Position numbers and translations under genes: made by a program | Assembly (NCBI GenBank): GCA_018606645.1 | Contig: JAGVRI010000013.1 | Coordinates: 1-64,000 of the forward strand | Source: Chloroflexota bacterium | Lineage (GTDB): Bacteria > Chloroflexota > Anaerolineae > JAAYZQ01 | Length of the DNA stretch: 64,000 bases | Direction of reading: 5' to 3' | Notes under the pieces: generated by a model | Told to the model about the DNA's origin: nothing | Seen by the model: the letters and a program-made list of their open reading frames with translations, nothing else | The model's database searches: none | Part shown: positions 51,657 through 60,144 of the stretch, one piece after another | Layout of the letters: every line of letters starts with the position of its first letter | Position numbering within the stretch: the stretch's first letter is position 1

Positions 51657-52298
51657 TCAAGCTGATGTTTCTGACGTCTCGGCAGTCGCCTCCACTGGTC
51701 TTTCCAGTGCCGCCTGGCGAATGGCAGGGATCTGGCGGGGATCGATCAGGTCGGGTCCGCCCAACAGCGGAACCGGCACCTCTGGGATCGGCTCCCGGCG
51801 ATACCAACGCACCTTTTTGATCGATTCATTTTGAATCTTTTCGTGAAGCGCGATGTATGCCGCCAGGAGAGCCTCTGGGGTAGGTGGACAACCCGGTACA
51901 TAGATGTCCACCGGGAGGAACTGATCAACGCCAGAGACCACGTTATACCCTTCCTTAAACGGCCCGCCACCGGTCGCACACGCTCCCATCGAGATGACAT
52001 ACTTGGGCTCTGCCATCTGATTGTAAAGCATGACGATCTTGGGCACCATCTTTTTGGTGACCGTGCCGGAGATGACGATCAAGTCTGCCTGGCGGGGTGA
52101 AGCCCGGGCCAGGTCCATCCCAAAGCGGCCCACGTCAAAACGGGCAGCCGAGGCAGCCATAAACTCAAAAGCGCAACAGGCAACGCCAAAGAACATCGGC
52201 CAGAGCGAATACCGTCGGCCCCAGCCATAGATCTGGCTTAATGTGGTAATGAACACCTGTCCTTTAAGCTCCTCGGGCACTTGGATCTCTTGCGTCAT
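51657..52298 (-). CDS. nuoB: NADH-quinone oxidoreductase subunit B
   Basis: A 213-residue subunit carrying cluster N2. VACCAFEFMAA, GACATGGGPF and PGCPPTPEALL provide the four cysteines. ATG at 52298 (MTQEIQVPEE) is chosen because AAGGAG lies upstream and because the consensus promoter (52339-52367) would put the transcript start near 52332, downstream of the longer start at 52367. A poorly conserved C-terminal tail follows residue 170. Confidence 0.95.
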   Translation of the reverse strand: MTQEIQVPEELKGQVFITTLSQIYGWGRRYSLWPMFFGVACCAFEFMAASAARFDVGRFGMDLARASPRQADLIVISGTVTKKMVPKIVMLYNQMAEPKYVISMGACATGGGPFKEGYNVVSGVDQFLPVDIYVPGCPPTPEALLAAYIALHEKIQNESIKKVRWYRREPIPEVPVPLLGGPDLIDPRQIPAIRQAALERPVEATAETSETSA

Positions 52299-52338
52299 GC
52301 TGTCGCTCCTTACCACGGGTATCTGCAAGGCGCTCCCC

Positions 52339-52367
52339 ATTATAATGGGTTGTGTGTCTTTTGTCAA
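52339..52367 (-). promoter_or_regulatory. Consensus promoter of nuoB-CD-I cluster
   Basis: Minus strand TTGACA (52367-52362), 17 bp and TATAAT (52344-52339), perfect match, about 40 bases before nuoB. Confidence 0.9.
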
Positions 52368-52424
52368 TTAGTCAGAAAACTGGGACTTTTCTGGGCAAAG
52401 TTGTTTGATTATGTCATGTTCCCC

Positions 52425-52453
52425 TTGCAAATCGAGTCCCTTTCGAGTATAAT
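52425..52453 (+). promoter_or_regulatory. Promoter of the MBL-fold gene
   Basis: TTGCAA (52425-52430), 17 bp and TATAAT (52448-52453), about 80 bases before the start. Confidence 0.7.
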
Positions 52454-52531
52454 ACGGTCTGTTGTTGACAGCAGCATGGCCACCGGCGCTGGTCACATGC
52501 TGAGCACTGACTGCAGCCTTCAGGAGACAAG

Positions 52532-53380
52532 ATGCTACGGGAACGCGTGACCGAAGACGTCTATGTATTCATCAGCGAACTCTATGTCGAAGTAGCAGCG
52601 ACGGTTGTTATCACCGAGAAGGGGGCGGTGGTCATTGACACAGCGCCTTTCCCCCAGGAAACTCGACAAATCCGCGAGTTCGCCTTGCGGCATTGCCCGC
52701 AAGGCGTTCGCTATGTGATCAACACTCATCATCACGCCGACCACATCTATGGCAGCTACCTGTTCCCCGAGGCTGAACTGATCGCCCATCGACAGTGCCG
52801 GCAGATCTTGCTCAAGGTCGGAGAAGAAAGCCTCGCCAAAGCCAAGGCCCAGACTCCGGCGCTGGCCCCGGTTCAATTGCGCATCCCCCAACTCGTTTTT
52901 GAGACCGAAATGCTGTTGCGCCTTGGAGAAAAGACCATCCACCTCATGCATGCACCCGGCCACACACCCGACGGCATCATGGTCCATATCCGCGAAGACA
53001 AGGTATTGGTCGCCAGCGACGTAGTAACGCCGATCCCTCTGATCGTTCGGGGCGATATCGAGGAGTTGACCAAATCACTAAAACTGATCAAGACCCTAAA
53101 CCTGGAGAACATCATCCAGGGACATGGGGGCGTCCTCCTGAGAGGTGAGATTGAGGAAACGGTAGATAGCAATGTCGCCTACTTGCGAAACATCGAGAAG
53201 CGGGTGCGAACGCTTGTGGAAAAAGGCCAGTCGAAGACGGCGTTGCGACGAATCAGTGTGGAATCATGTGGCAAATCGCGCATCCCTCTGGGCGGGCTGG
53301 CGCAGCGGTTGCACCAGGCCAACCTGGAATACCTGTACAACAAGATGATGGCCGAAAAGGCAGACCAAAACCCGAAATGA
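52532..53380 (+). CDS. MBL-fold metallo-hydrolase
   Basis: A 282-residue metallo-beta-lactamase-fold protein. VVIDTAPFPQETRQIREFA leads to the zinc motif THHHADH (65-71), then LMHAPGHTPDGIMVH (third ligand His) and ASDVVTPIPLI with Asp. IIQGHGG gives the last His. The substrate could be a lactone, a thioester or a nucleic acid; it cannot be told. The last 60 residues are a positively charged helical region. The ATG at 52532 has CAGGAGA upstream; the RNase H-like gene overlaps its stop. Confidence 0.88.
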   Translation: MLRERVTEDVYVFISELYVEVAATVVITEKGAVVIDTAPFPQETRQIREFALRHCPQGVRYVINTHHHADHIYGSYLFPEAELIAHRQCRQILLKVGEESLAKAKAQTPALAPVQLRIPQLVFETEMLLRLGEKTIHLMHAPGHTPDGIMVHIREDKVLVASDVVTPIPLIVRGDIEELTKSLKLIKTLNLENIIQGHGGVLLRGEIEETVDSNVAYLRNIEKRVRTLVEKGQSKTALRRISVESCGKSRIPLGGLAQRLHQANLEYLYNKMMAEKADQNPK

Positions 53381-53829
53381 CGGGAAAACCAACTGGTCAT
53401 TTGCATTCCCGCTCTATGGCGCGACCGCCAGACTATATCCTGACCTTTGATGGCGGTAGCCATGGCAATCCAGGTCGAGGATATGGAAGCTATGCCATCA
53501 CGCGGGTGCAGGATGGCGCTCAGCGTCTAAAACGTCTGGAGTTAGGCGATGATTATACCAACAACGAAGCCGAATATGACACGTTGATCATCGCCCTGCA
53601 GGACCTGATCCAGCGTATCGAGAAGGCAGGACGACGACCTGAGGAATTCACCTTGGAAGTGCGCGGCGACAGCATGCTCGTCATTCGCCAGTTACAGGGT
53701 AAATGGAAAACCAGAGAGCCACGGATGCAACAGCGAAAAGAGCGTTGCCTCCAGCTCCTGGAACGCTTTGCAGCCGTTGAGCTCAAGACCCAGCCGCGTG
53801 CCGAGAGCGTCCGCCTCCTGGGGCACTGA
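53377..53829 (+). CDS. RNase HI-like protein
   Basis: A 150-residue protein with the RNase H core: DYILTFDGGSHGNPGRGYGS with Asp25, NNEAEYDTLIIAL with Glu64, and EVRGDSMLVIRQLQGKW with Asp98. The fourth acidic residue of E. coli RNase HI is not evident near the C-terminus, as in many short bacterial relatives. It may cut RNA in hybrids. The ATG at 53377 overlaps the preceding stop (ATGA), so the two are coupled; an internal ATG at 53416 is possible. Confidence 0.85.
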   Translation: MTGKPTGHLHSRSMARPPDYILTFDGGSHGNPGRGYGSYAITRVQDGAQRLKRLELGDDYTNNEAEYDTLIIALQDLIQRIEKAGRRPEEFTLEVRGDSMLVIRQLQGKWKTREPRMQQRKERCLQLLERFAAVELKTQPRAESVRLLGH

Positions 53830-53869
53830 CCCAGGCCCGGGTCTGGATACGGCCCCAGGAATCCTCCAG

Positions 53870-54523
53870 TTATCTCGAAAGCAACCGTTCAAACGCATCC
53901 AGAGGCAAGGCGTCCAGCCGGGCCACGACCAAGTCGGCTGCTCCCAGTGCATCCGGAGAATTGGTCGTCGCCACGGCAATGCATGTCATCCCGGCCCGTC
54001 GGGCCGCTTCGATGCCGGCTACCGAGTCCTCCACCACGACACAGCGCTCCGGAGAGACCCCGAGCGCCTGGGCCGCTTTCAAGAACACAGCAGGGTCTGG
54101 TTTCCCTGGAAGGTCAAACCCGGAAATCAGCGCGTCAAAGTACTCCCGCAGACCAAGTTCATCCACTAGTACCTCGATATTTGCAGGCGGTGCCGATGAA
54201 CCAATGGCCTGGCGGAAACCGGCAGCCCTCAACCGGGCAAGCCAGTCCTTGACACCAGGTAGAGGCTGAACATGACCCCGAGCTGCTGCCCGAAATGTGT
54301 CCTCTTTGGAGTCGCTGACCCGCTGGACCAACTCGGGCTCGGGTTTCCGACCCAGGAGCACGGTCAGAATCCCGGCATTGTTCATCCCGAAAGTCGCCTG
54401 GAAGAGGTCCCGGGTCATGGACAGACCGAATGCCGGGAGGGCCTGAGACCAGGAGCGATAATGAAGCTCTCCGGTGTCCACCAACACCCCATCCAAATCC
54501 CAGATCACTGCTCGGTGGGTCAT
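53870..54523 (-). CDS. HAD-superfamily phosphatase, beta-phosphoglucomutase-like
   Basis: A 217-residue protein. AVIWDLDGVLVDTGELHYRS gives the nucleophile Asp9 and general acid Asp11; QAIGSSAPPANIE has the Ser of motif II; GKPDPAVFLKAAQALG and VVVEDSVAGIEAARRAGM complete motifs III and IV. The pattern GxxNxxxL-like cap residues fit sugar-phosphate phosphatases or phosphoglucomutases. ATG at 54523 is chosen as it opens directly on the conserved strand; longer starts exist at 54556 and 54565. Confidence 0.87.
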   Translation of the reverse strand: MTHRAVIWDLDGVLVDTGELHYRSWSQALPAFGLSMTRDLFQATFGMNNAGILTVLLGRKPEPELVQRVSDSKEDTFRAAARGHVQPLPGVKDWLARLRAAGFRQAIGSSAPPANIEVLVDELGLREYFDALISGFDLPGKPDPAVFLKAAQALGVSPERCVVVEDSVAGIEAARRAGMTCIAVATTNSPDALGAADLVVARLDALPLDAFERLLSR

Positions 54524-54637
54524 CTGTTTGGAATTACCTTGCAGAAGAGTGAGCATTTGGACCAACTTTCGCTGATATGATGTTTGTGATGAATTGTGCC
54601 CATTGTAGCGCCGGGCCTCACCCCACGCACCGCTTGC

Positions 54638-55675
54638 TCACAAAGCAATCGGGTAACGTCCGTATTTCTTTAGCGTGTCCATCATGGCCATGTAATTTTC
54701 TGGTTTGACCGACGAGTGGATCGAATTGCTGGACGAAAGGATAAAGCCGCCGCCCGGGGCGCCTTTGCGCAGCGCCTCCTTGGTCGCTTCTACCACCTCT
54801 TCCGGCGTACCAAACGTCAGCAAGTGCGCGCAGTCCACATTCCCCTTAAGCGCGATCCGGTGGCCGTATTTGGCCTTGACTTCGCCCAGGTCCATTCCCG
54901 CCAACGGGTCAATGGGGTCCAGGCAATCGATTCCTGAATCGATGATCATGTCGATAATCGGCCACAGATTGCCATCCGTATGCTTGATGACCATCAGTCC
55001 CAGCTCTTTGAAGCCCCCGATCACCTGTTTTAGCCCGGGATAGAATATTTCACGAAAGTGACGGGGTGACATCAGCGGGCCTTTCGTATAGGCGTAGTCG
55101 CCGCTAGTGTACACAATCCTGACCCCTCGCGCTGCTACTTCCTTGGCCATCTTCAAGTTCACATCTACCGATAGAGCAACCAAGGCTTTGACCAACTCCG
55201 GCTGGGTGACAATGGACACTAACAGGTTCTCCATGCCCATCAAGTAGCGAGGCAAAGAGATAACGTCACTCAGATGGACTATCACCGCCATCTTGCCGGC
55301 GAACCTTTCTACGAGTTCTTCGATGGTTTGATATCGCTGGGGCAAGAGCAAGTCGGGAGGGGTGTAGCGTTCAAAATCGGCCATGGTTTGAATCGGGGCC
55401 TCAACTTCAATTCCCTGTTCTTCTGAAGTGTCTTGGATGACAAACCCCCATTCGCTACGCCAACGGTTGGGCCCGATCCGCTCCTTGTGGTAATGGACGT
55501 CCGCGAGTACAGCATCATGTCCCATCCGCACGGCAAAATCGTTCGCGTCCCTGCATCCGGGGCACAAAGCGTCTCGTACCTTGCGGTCAATCAACCACTC
55601 GAAGTGAGGAACCCGATCCGGTTCCTGTCGGTGTAAGGCACGCATTACCCGCTCTTCCGAGGTCAGTTCAGCCAT
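54638..55675 (-). CDS. Uroporphyrinogen decarboxylase-family protein
   Basis: A 345-residue TIM-barrel protein. MTSEERVM-type start (LTSEERVMRALHRQEPDRVP) and VYTSGDYAYTKGPLMSPRHF, VIKHTDGNLWPIIDMIIDSG and ALKGNVDCAHLLTFGTPEEV match the wider UroD/MtaA family rather than true HemE. Many such proteins move methyl groups between corrinoids or thiols. No corrinoid protein or methyltransferase gene is adjacent, so the substrate is unknown. Confidence 0.82.
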   Translation of the reverse strand: MAELTSEERVMRALHRQEPDRVPHFEWLIDRKVRDALCPGCRDANDFAVRMGHDAVLADVHYHKERIGPNRWRSEWGFVIQDTSEEQGIEVEAPIQTMADFERYTPPDLLLPQRYQTIEELVERFAGKMAVIVHLSDVISLPRYLMGMENLLVSIVTQPELVKALVALSVDVNLKMAKEVAARGVRIVYTSGDYAYTKGPLMSPRHFREIFYPGLKQVIGGFKELGLMVIKHTDGNLWPIIDMIIDSGIDCLDPIDPLAGMDLGEVKAKYGHRIALKGNVDCAHLLTFGTPEEVVEATKEALRKGAPGGGFILSSSNSIHSSVKPENYMAMMDTLKKYGRYPIAL

Positions 55676-55839
55676 TCCCCCTTACCCTTTCCTCAAGAAT
55701 TGTGCAAATACTTCAAATGAACAACCCTCCCAGTCAGCCTGCGGTGCCAGATGACCCTTGAGCCGCGTCCGGTCTGCACAACGGGTCATGGCCGGCACAA
55801 GTCCACGATGGGAAGAACCACATCTGCCACAGGCCTCAA

Positions 55840-55868
55840 ATTATACCACATTGCAGCGATTTTGTAAG
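55840..55868 (-). promoter_or_regulatory. Promoter of the UroD-like gene
   Basis: Minus strand CTTACA, 17 bp and TATAAT (55845-55840). The -35 box matches at four of six positions. Confidence 0.5.
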
Positions 55869-55930
55869 CCTTTTCGCCCTCTTTGTATCTCATTATGTAA
55901 TCTCATTTCAAGAGCAGACAATCTCACCAT

Positions 55931-55959
55931 TTGGTGCCTGGGCGCAAATCGGATACAAT
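55931..55959 (+). promoter_or_regulatory. Promoter of the HD-domain gene
   Basis: TTGGTG (55931-55936), 17 bp and TACAAT (55954-55959), about 38 bases before the start codon. Confidence 0.55.
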
Positions 55960-55996
55960 AGTCGGGATGGTATCAGAGTCGAAAGGAGCGAGACCA

Positions 55997-56587
55997 ATGC
56001 CGAATCGCACGGAAGCCTGGGAATTGTTGACTCAATACGTCCAAAATGAAAATCTGCGGCATCACGCTCTGGCGGTCGAGGCCGCCATGCGAGCCTATGC
56101 TCGCAAGTACGGTGAGGATGAAGAATTATGGGGAGTGGTCGGTCTGATCCACGACTTTGACTATGAACGCTATCCAGACCTGTCGGTAGAGGGTCACCCG
56201 GTGGTAGGGGCCCGTCTGTTGCGAGAGTGGGGCTGGCCAGAGGAAATTGTCCGCGCCGTGTTGGCCCATGCCGGCGAATATACCGGCGTCCAACCCCAAT
56301 CTCGTCTGGAAAAGACCTTGGTCGCCGTCGATGAACTGACCGGGTTTCTGGTCGCCGTGGCCCTGGTGCGCCCCACCAAGGACATCCGGGACATCACCAA
56401 GATCGAGTCGGTCCGCAAAAAGTGGAAAGACCGCGCCTTTGCCGCCGCCGTGAATCGGGAAGAGATCCAGCGCGCCTGTGAAGCGCTGGGGGTTGATTTG
56501 TGGGCCGAGCACGTCCCCTTGGTCCTGAGTGCCATGCAGGGGATTGCCGCGGAATTGGGCCTCGACGGCCGGCTGGCCGAGAAGTAG
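55997..56587 (+). CDS. HD-domain protein
   Basis: A 196-residue metal-dependent phosphohydrolase-fold protein. LRHHALAVEAAMRAYARKYG supplies the first His; GLIHDFDYERYP is the HD pair; VRAVLAHAGEY gives a later His. Proteins of this subgroup often lie beside nucleotide or cofactor genes, but the substrate is unknown. The ATG at 55997 has AAAGGAG upstream; an in-frame start at 55931 lies in the -35 box. Confidence 0.87.
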   Translation: MPNRTEAWELLTQYVQNENLRHHALAVEAAMRAYARKYGEDEELWGVVGLIHDFDYERYPDLSVEGHPVVGARLLREWGWPEEIVRAVLAHAGEYTGVQPQSRLEKTLVAVDELTGFLVAVALVRPTKDIRDITKIESVRKKWKDRAFAAAVNREEIQRACEALGVDLWAEHVPLVLSAMQGIAAELGLDGRLAEK

Positions 56588-56630
56588 CCTGTGCAGAGAT
56601 GATGACGTCCCAACCCGATCGGGCTCTGCC

Positions 56631-57767
56631 TCAAACCGATGGGGGCGTCCAGGGAGCCAGGGAATACTCGATATACCGGGTCTGGCAGGGGCGCCCCCGC
56701 CCGATCCACGCCCGCCGTTCGTTTAGATTGACGATCAGGCTAAACACCGTGACCGTCTCGAGACCGTGCCGGCAGATCGAACCGGGATAGTTGGCATGAT
56801 CGGCCAATAGCTTCTGGAACAGCTCGGGCGACAGGCGCCCATAGTTTTCGCGCAGGAGCCGGAGCGCGCGGTGGTGGCGAATGATCGATCCGCCGATGGC
56901 ATTCCGATCGACCTCGAAGCGGCGCATGGCGGGGCTGATGTAGTGATTCGCATGGGCGAGGATGTCTCCCTCAATGTAAATCGGTTCATAGTCGGTGGCC
57001 GATCCTTCGATGCTGTACGCCTCCCCCTCTGCATCGGCAATGACATTGTTATAGTTTGACGCGCGTTGAGGGAGCAGGCAGGCGTTCATCGCTTCTTCCA
57101 GCCGTCGTGCGGCGAGGATGGCGCGCACGATCAACAGGCGCGGCACGCCGGGTCGAATGTCGTTACAATACACCTGGTTGCCGGTCATGCTGATGCCGGC
57201 GGCGTTGAATCCGGCGCTGTAGCCCAAACCTCCCACCGAAACCCCTAGGAATTCAGGCTCATCCTCCGCCTGCACTTTAAGAATGACCAGATCATCTTCT
57301 ACGTCTGGGCTGAGGTCGTTGGTGTGGGCTACCAGGGTAGACCCATCGGCGGTAGCCCGCCCGCGGGCCACCATATCGGTACACCCCCTCCCGCCTATCG
57401 CCCACGCCGGCTCGTCGGTCTTGCCGACTCTGTCCGGCCAGGCAGCCCGTTCCCACAACTCCTCGCACATTTCCACAAACATCTCCTCGAACCGCAATCC
57501 AGCCGCCTCGGCGATGCCTTCCAACTCCTCCACATACTGGGGATAGACGGTCCGGCTGTAGGTCAGATAGAGTTGACCTTGCTGCACCATCTCGTCCCAG
57601 CTCACACCTGGCGGCAGGCTCTCGCGCATCCGATCCAGCATCCGCTGCAACCGAGGCTTCATCGCCTCGCCGATTTGCCGACCTACCTGACGGTGGGAGC
57701 CTCTCACTTCGATCAGCGGCATCGGCTCTACGCTCACCGGTTTCCCCTTATCGGCAGAAAATTCCAT
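56631..57767 (-). CDS. C45-family peptidase (acyltransferase-like), copy A
   Basis: A 378-residue protein of the C45 (isopenicillin N acyltransferase-like) family in the N-terminal-nucleophile fold. Conserved pieces: PLIEVRGSHRQVGRQIGEAM, FEEMFVEMCEELWE, then the autocleavage Cys in GRGCTDMVA (Cys129), STLVAHTNDL and NHYISPAMRRF. Family members hydrolyse amide bonds or exchange acyl groups after self-cleavage before the Cys. It lies 14 bases downstream of the D-aminoacylase gene. A second copy at 61613 is its clear paralogue. Confidence 0.88.
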   Translation of the reverse strand: MEFSADKGKPVSVEPMPLIEVRGSHRQVGRQIGEAMKPRLQRMLDRMRESLPPGVSWDEMVQQGQLYLTYSRTVYPQYVEELEGIAEAAGLRFEEMFVEMCEELWERAAWPDRVGKTDEPAWAIGGRGCTDMVARGRATADGSTLVAHTNDLSPDVEDDLVILKVQAEDEPEFLGVSVGGLGYSAGFNAAGISMTGNQVYCNDIRPGVPRLLIVRAILAARRLEEAMNACLLPQRASNYNNVIADAEGEAYSIEGSATDYEPIYIEGDILAHANHYISPAMRRFEVDRNAIGGSIIRHHRALRLLRENYGRLSPELFQKLLADHANYPGSICRHGLETVTVFSLIVNLNERRAWIGRGRPCQTRYIEYSLAPWTPPSV

Positions 57768-57781
57768 GGTTGAATTCCTCC

Positions 57782-59473
57782 CTATCGGGAGCCGCGCCGC
57801 AGAACCCTGCCCGGCAAAGCCCCCGTGTGCTCTCCTCCCTCGATGACCGGGATGCCATTCACCAGCACCTCATCCATCCCTTCGGGATACCGATGGGGAT
57901 AGTTCGCCAGCGGATAGAGAAGCGAACCTGCACCGCCCGCGCTCCCACTTTCGGACCCGGCCTTCCGAACCGGCGTCGCTCGATCGCGGATACGCGCCAG
58001 GTCCAAGACCACCAGATCGGCCCACGCTCCAGGCCGCACCACACCCCGGTCGGTCAGCCCGAAGCGCATGGCCGGAAACGAGGTCATTTTGCGGACTGCT
58101 TCCTCTAACCTCAACACTGCTTCCTCCCGCACGTACCGCTCCAGCACCCCGGGAAACTCGCCATAGCTACATGGGCAGTAGGGAAGCGGATCGTTCAGAA
58201 AGCCCTCCAGAGCCAGGGCCTGACCATCGGAACAGATCATGACCAGGGGGTGCTGAAGGAGAAGGCGAATGTTAGTCTCGTCAATGTAATCAAAGATGGC
58301 ATCGACCTGGTCGCCGTTCGCCACGATGAGGTCAAAGTAGACATCGAACGGATCGTCGCCCCACTCGACGGCCAGCGCCTCCACCGTCTTACCCACCGCT
58401 TCCGGGTTCTGCGGCGCGTGCAAGATCATCATGCGATCCCAGCGACCATGTTTCAGCAACCCGGCTGGACCAAATGCCGGGCGCTCGTCGCGGATGATCT
58501 CTTCTCGAAGTTGAGCGCGGGTACGGGGATCGGTGAGCCAGGCCCTGACTTCAGCGATGGGCCGTTCCTGCACAGACTGCGGCAGACAATCGATCAACAA
58601 GGGGGCGAGGTCCGTATGGACGTCGTTGTCTACAGTGACATCCAGTCCCTGAGATCGCGCCTGTTCCACCAGCCGCAGGGTGACCGTCGCGTCGCACGGA
58701 GCTCCTATCTTGGGGGCGTTGTGCGAGATCTGGACCGGCAGCCCCGCTTCCCGTCCAACGGCGATCGCCTCGGCCACAGCTTCCACAATCGTTTCCCTCT
58801 CTCCCCGGACATGGGAAGCATACAATCCCCCATGTTGTGCCGCCACCCGAGCCAGGGCAATGAGCTCGTCCGTGTGGGCAAAGCAACCCGGCGGATACAC
58901 CAGCCCGGTGGATAGCCCAAAGGCGCCGGCCCGCATCGCTTCGTCCAACAGCTCGGCCATACGCGACAACTCGGCCGCCGTAGGTTCCCGCTCGTCGAAT
59001 CCCATCACCGCGATGCGCAGCGCCCCATGACCAGCCAGAGAGGCCAAGTTGATGGCCAGGCCCCCCTCCTCCAGCGCCTGCAGATACTGGGCGAAGGTCC
59101 GCCACTTCCAGGTCACCTCCGGCCGATAGGCCATGCGCCCCCAGTAGTGCTGCATGGCTTCCAGGTATTCCTCGCTGACGGGGGCAGGAGAGAGGCCACA
59201 GTTGCCGATGACCTGGGTAGTGACTCCCTGGCGGACTGCACTCTCTGCCCGGCGGTTGATCAAAATGGAAAGATCAGAGTGCGTGTGCACATCAATAAAG
59301 CCAGGAGCGACGAAACGTCCATCTGCATTGACGATCCTCCTGCCCCGCAGTGTGCCTGCCGGAGCAACGACTGCAATCCGACCATCCTGAATGCCGACAT
59401 CGCCCCAGAACCACGGGTTGCCACAGCCATCCAGGACCTTGCCATGGGCCAGGACCAGATCGAACATTTTCAT
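57782..59473 (-). CDS. N-acyl-D-amino-acid deacylase-like amidohydrolase
   Basis: A 563-residue member of the D-aminoacylase branch of amidohydrolases. FVAPGFIDVHTHSDLSILI holds the first metal ligands, GVTTQVIGNCGLSPAPVSEE carries the bridging Cys region, GLSTGLVYPPGCFAHTDELI follows, with LYASHVRGE and LPVQISHNAPK giving later ligands, and MICSDGQAL the final Asp. These enzymes split N-acyl-D-amino acids. The ATG at 59473 follows GGTGAAAGGGG. Confidence 0.88.
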   Translation of the reverse strand: MKMFDLVLAHGKVLDGCGNPWFWGDVGIQDGRIAVVAPAGTLRGRRIVNADGRFVAPGFIDVHTHSDLSILINRRAESAVRQGVTTQVIGNCGLSPAPVSEEYLEAMQHYWGRMAYRPEVTWKWRTFAQYLQALEEGGLAINLASLAGHGALRIAVMGFDEREPTAAELSRMAELLDEAMRAGAFGLSTGLVYPPGCFAHTDELIALARVAAQHGGLYASHVRGERETIVEAVAEAIAVGREAGLPVQISHNAPKIGAPCDATVTLRLVEQARSQGLDVTVDNDVHTDLAPLLIDCLPQSVQERPIAEVRAWLTDPRTRAQLREEIIRDERPAFGPAGLLKHGRWDRMMILHAPQNPEAVGKTVEALAVEWGDDPFDVYFDLIVANGDQVDAIFDYIDETNIRLLLQHPLVMICSDGQALALEGFLNDPLPYCPCSYGEFPGVLERYVREEAVLRLEEAVRKMTSFPAMRFGLTDRGVVRPGAWADLVVLDLARIRDRATPVRKAGSESGSAGGAGSLLYPLANYPHRYPEGMDEVLVNGIPVIEGGEHTGALPGRVLRRGSR

Positions 59474-59488
59474 CCCCTTTCACCGGTC

Positions 59489-59517
59489 ATGATAGCATAG
59501 ATCGGCCATCGAGTCAA
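59489..59517 (-). promoter_or_regulatory. Promoter of the D-aminoacylase operon
   Basis: Minus strand TTGACT (59517-59512), 17 bp and TATCAT (59494-59489), just before the start region. Confidence 0.65.
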
Positions 59518-59546
59518 ATGTTGCTTTGAAAAACAAACCTTAGGGG

Positions 59547-59575
59547 TTGACATGGCGCGGATTCCGTGATAAAAT
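59547..59575 (+). promoter_or_regulatory. Promoter of the Lrp-family gene
   Basis: TTGACA (59547-59552), 17 bp and TAAAAT (59570-59575). It is back-to-back with the D-aminoacylase promoter, 29 bp apart. Confidence 0.8.
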
Positions 59576-59576
59576 T

Positions 59577-59586
59577 GTTCATGAAC
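59577..59586. promoter_or_regulatory. Palindrome at the lrp transcription start
   Basis: GTTCATGAAC is a perfect 10-bp palindrome just after the -10 box, at the predicted start point. It is a candidate autoregulatory site. Confidence 0.4.
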
Positions 59587-59639
59587 GCTGATTCACGAAG
59601 AAAAGACCGCCTTTTGAAATGCCATCGTTGGGATCGATC

Positions 59640-60089
59640 ATGGACGACCTGGACAGACTCATCCTTCATACCCTGCAGGCTGATGGGCGAACCCCGTTCA
59701 CCCAGATCGCCAAACAGGCTGGAGTGTCGGAGACGACAGTTCGCACCCGCTACCAGAGCCTGGTCGAAAAGGGGATCATCCATACCGTCGGGATCGTGGA
59801 CCCCCACGCCCTGGGCTTTCAAGCGCCGGCGATCGTCGCGATTTCTGTAGAACCCGGGGCTGCCGATCAAGTAGCACGGGCCATTGCTGCCTTGCCAGAA
59901 GTTAGCTACCTGGTGATGACCTTAGGCTCTTTTGATCTGATCGTGGAGGTGTTTTGCCGCGATCTGCCCCATTTGGCCGATCTGATCACCCACCAGATCC
60001 ATAAATTGCCCGGCGTCCGATCCACGGAGACCCTGATGATCGCCCGCAGCTACAAACTGGCGTATCGCTGGTCTCCGACGTTGGAGTAG
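59640..60089 (+). CDS. Lrp/AsnC-family regulator
   Basis: A 149-residue protein. MDDLDRLILHTLQADGRTPF and IAKQAGVSETTVRTRYQSLV form the winged helix; AIVAISVEPGAADQVARAIA and VMTLGSFDLIVEV the ligand-binding RAM domain. ATG at 59640 matches the family N-terminus; ATG at 59619 would add seven residues. It sits between the divergent D-aminoacylase and aminotransferase operons and probably controls them in response to an amino acid. Confidence 0.92.
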   Translation: MDDLDRLILHTLQADGRTPFTQIAKQAGVSETTVRTRYQSLVEKGIIHTVGIVDPHALGFQAPAIVAISVEPGAADQVARAIAALPEVSYLVMTLGSFDLIVEVFCRDLPHLADLITHQIHKLPGVRSTETLMIARSYKLAYRWSPTLE

Positions 60090-60144
60090 GAGAGTTACAT
60101 CAGGCAGAGGAGACAGACCCCGAACCAACGGAGGAATGGTTGCT

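Larger units (their letters stand above)
55676..55996. other. Intergenic region, 321 bp, with divergent promoters
   Basis: A minus-strand promoter (55840-55868) serves the UroD-like gene and a plus-strand promoter (55931-55959) serves the HD gene. No gene or repeat is seen. Confidence 0.5.
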
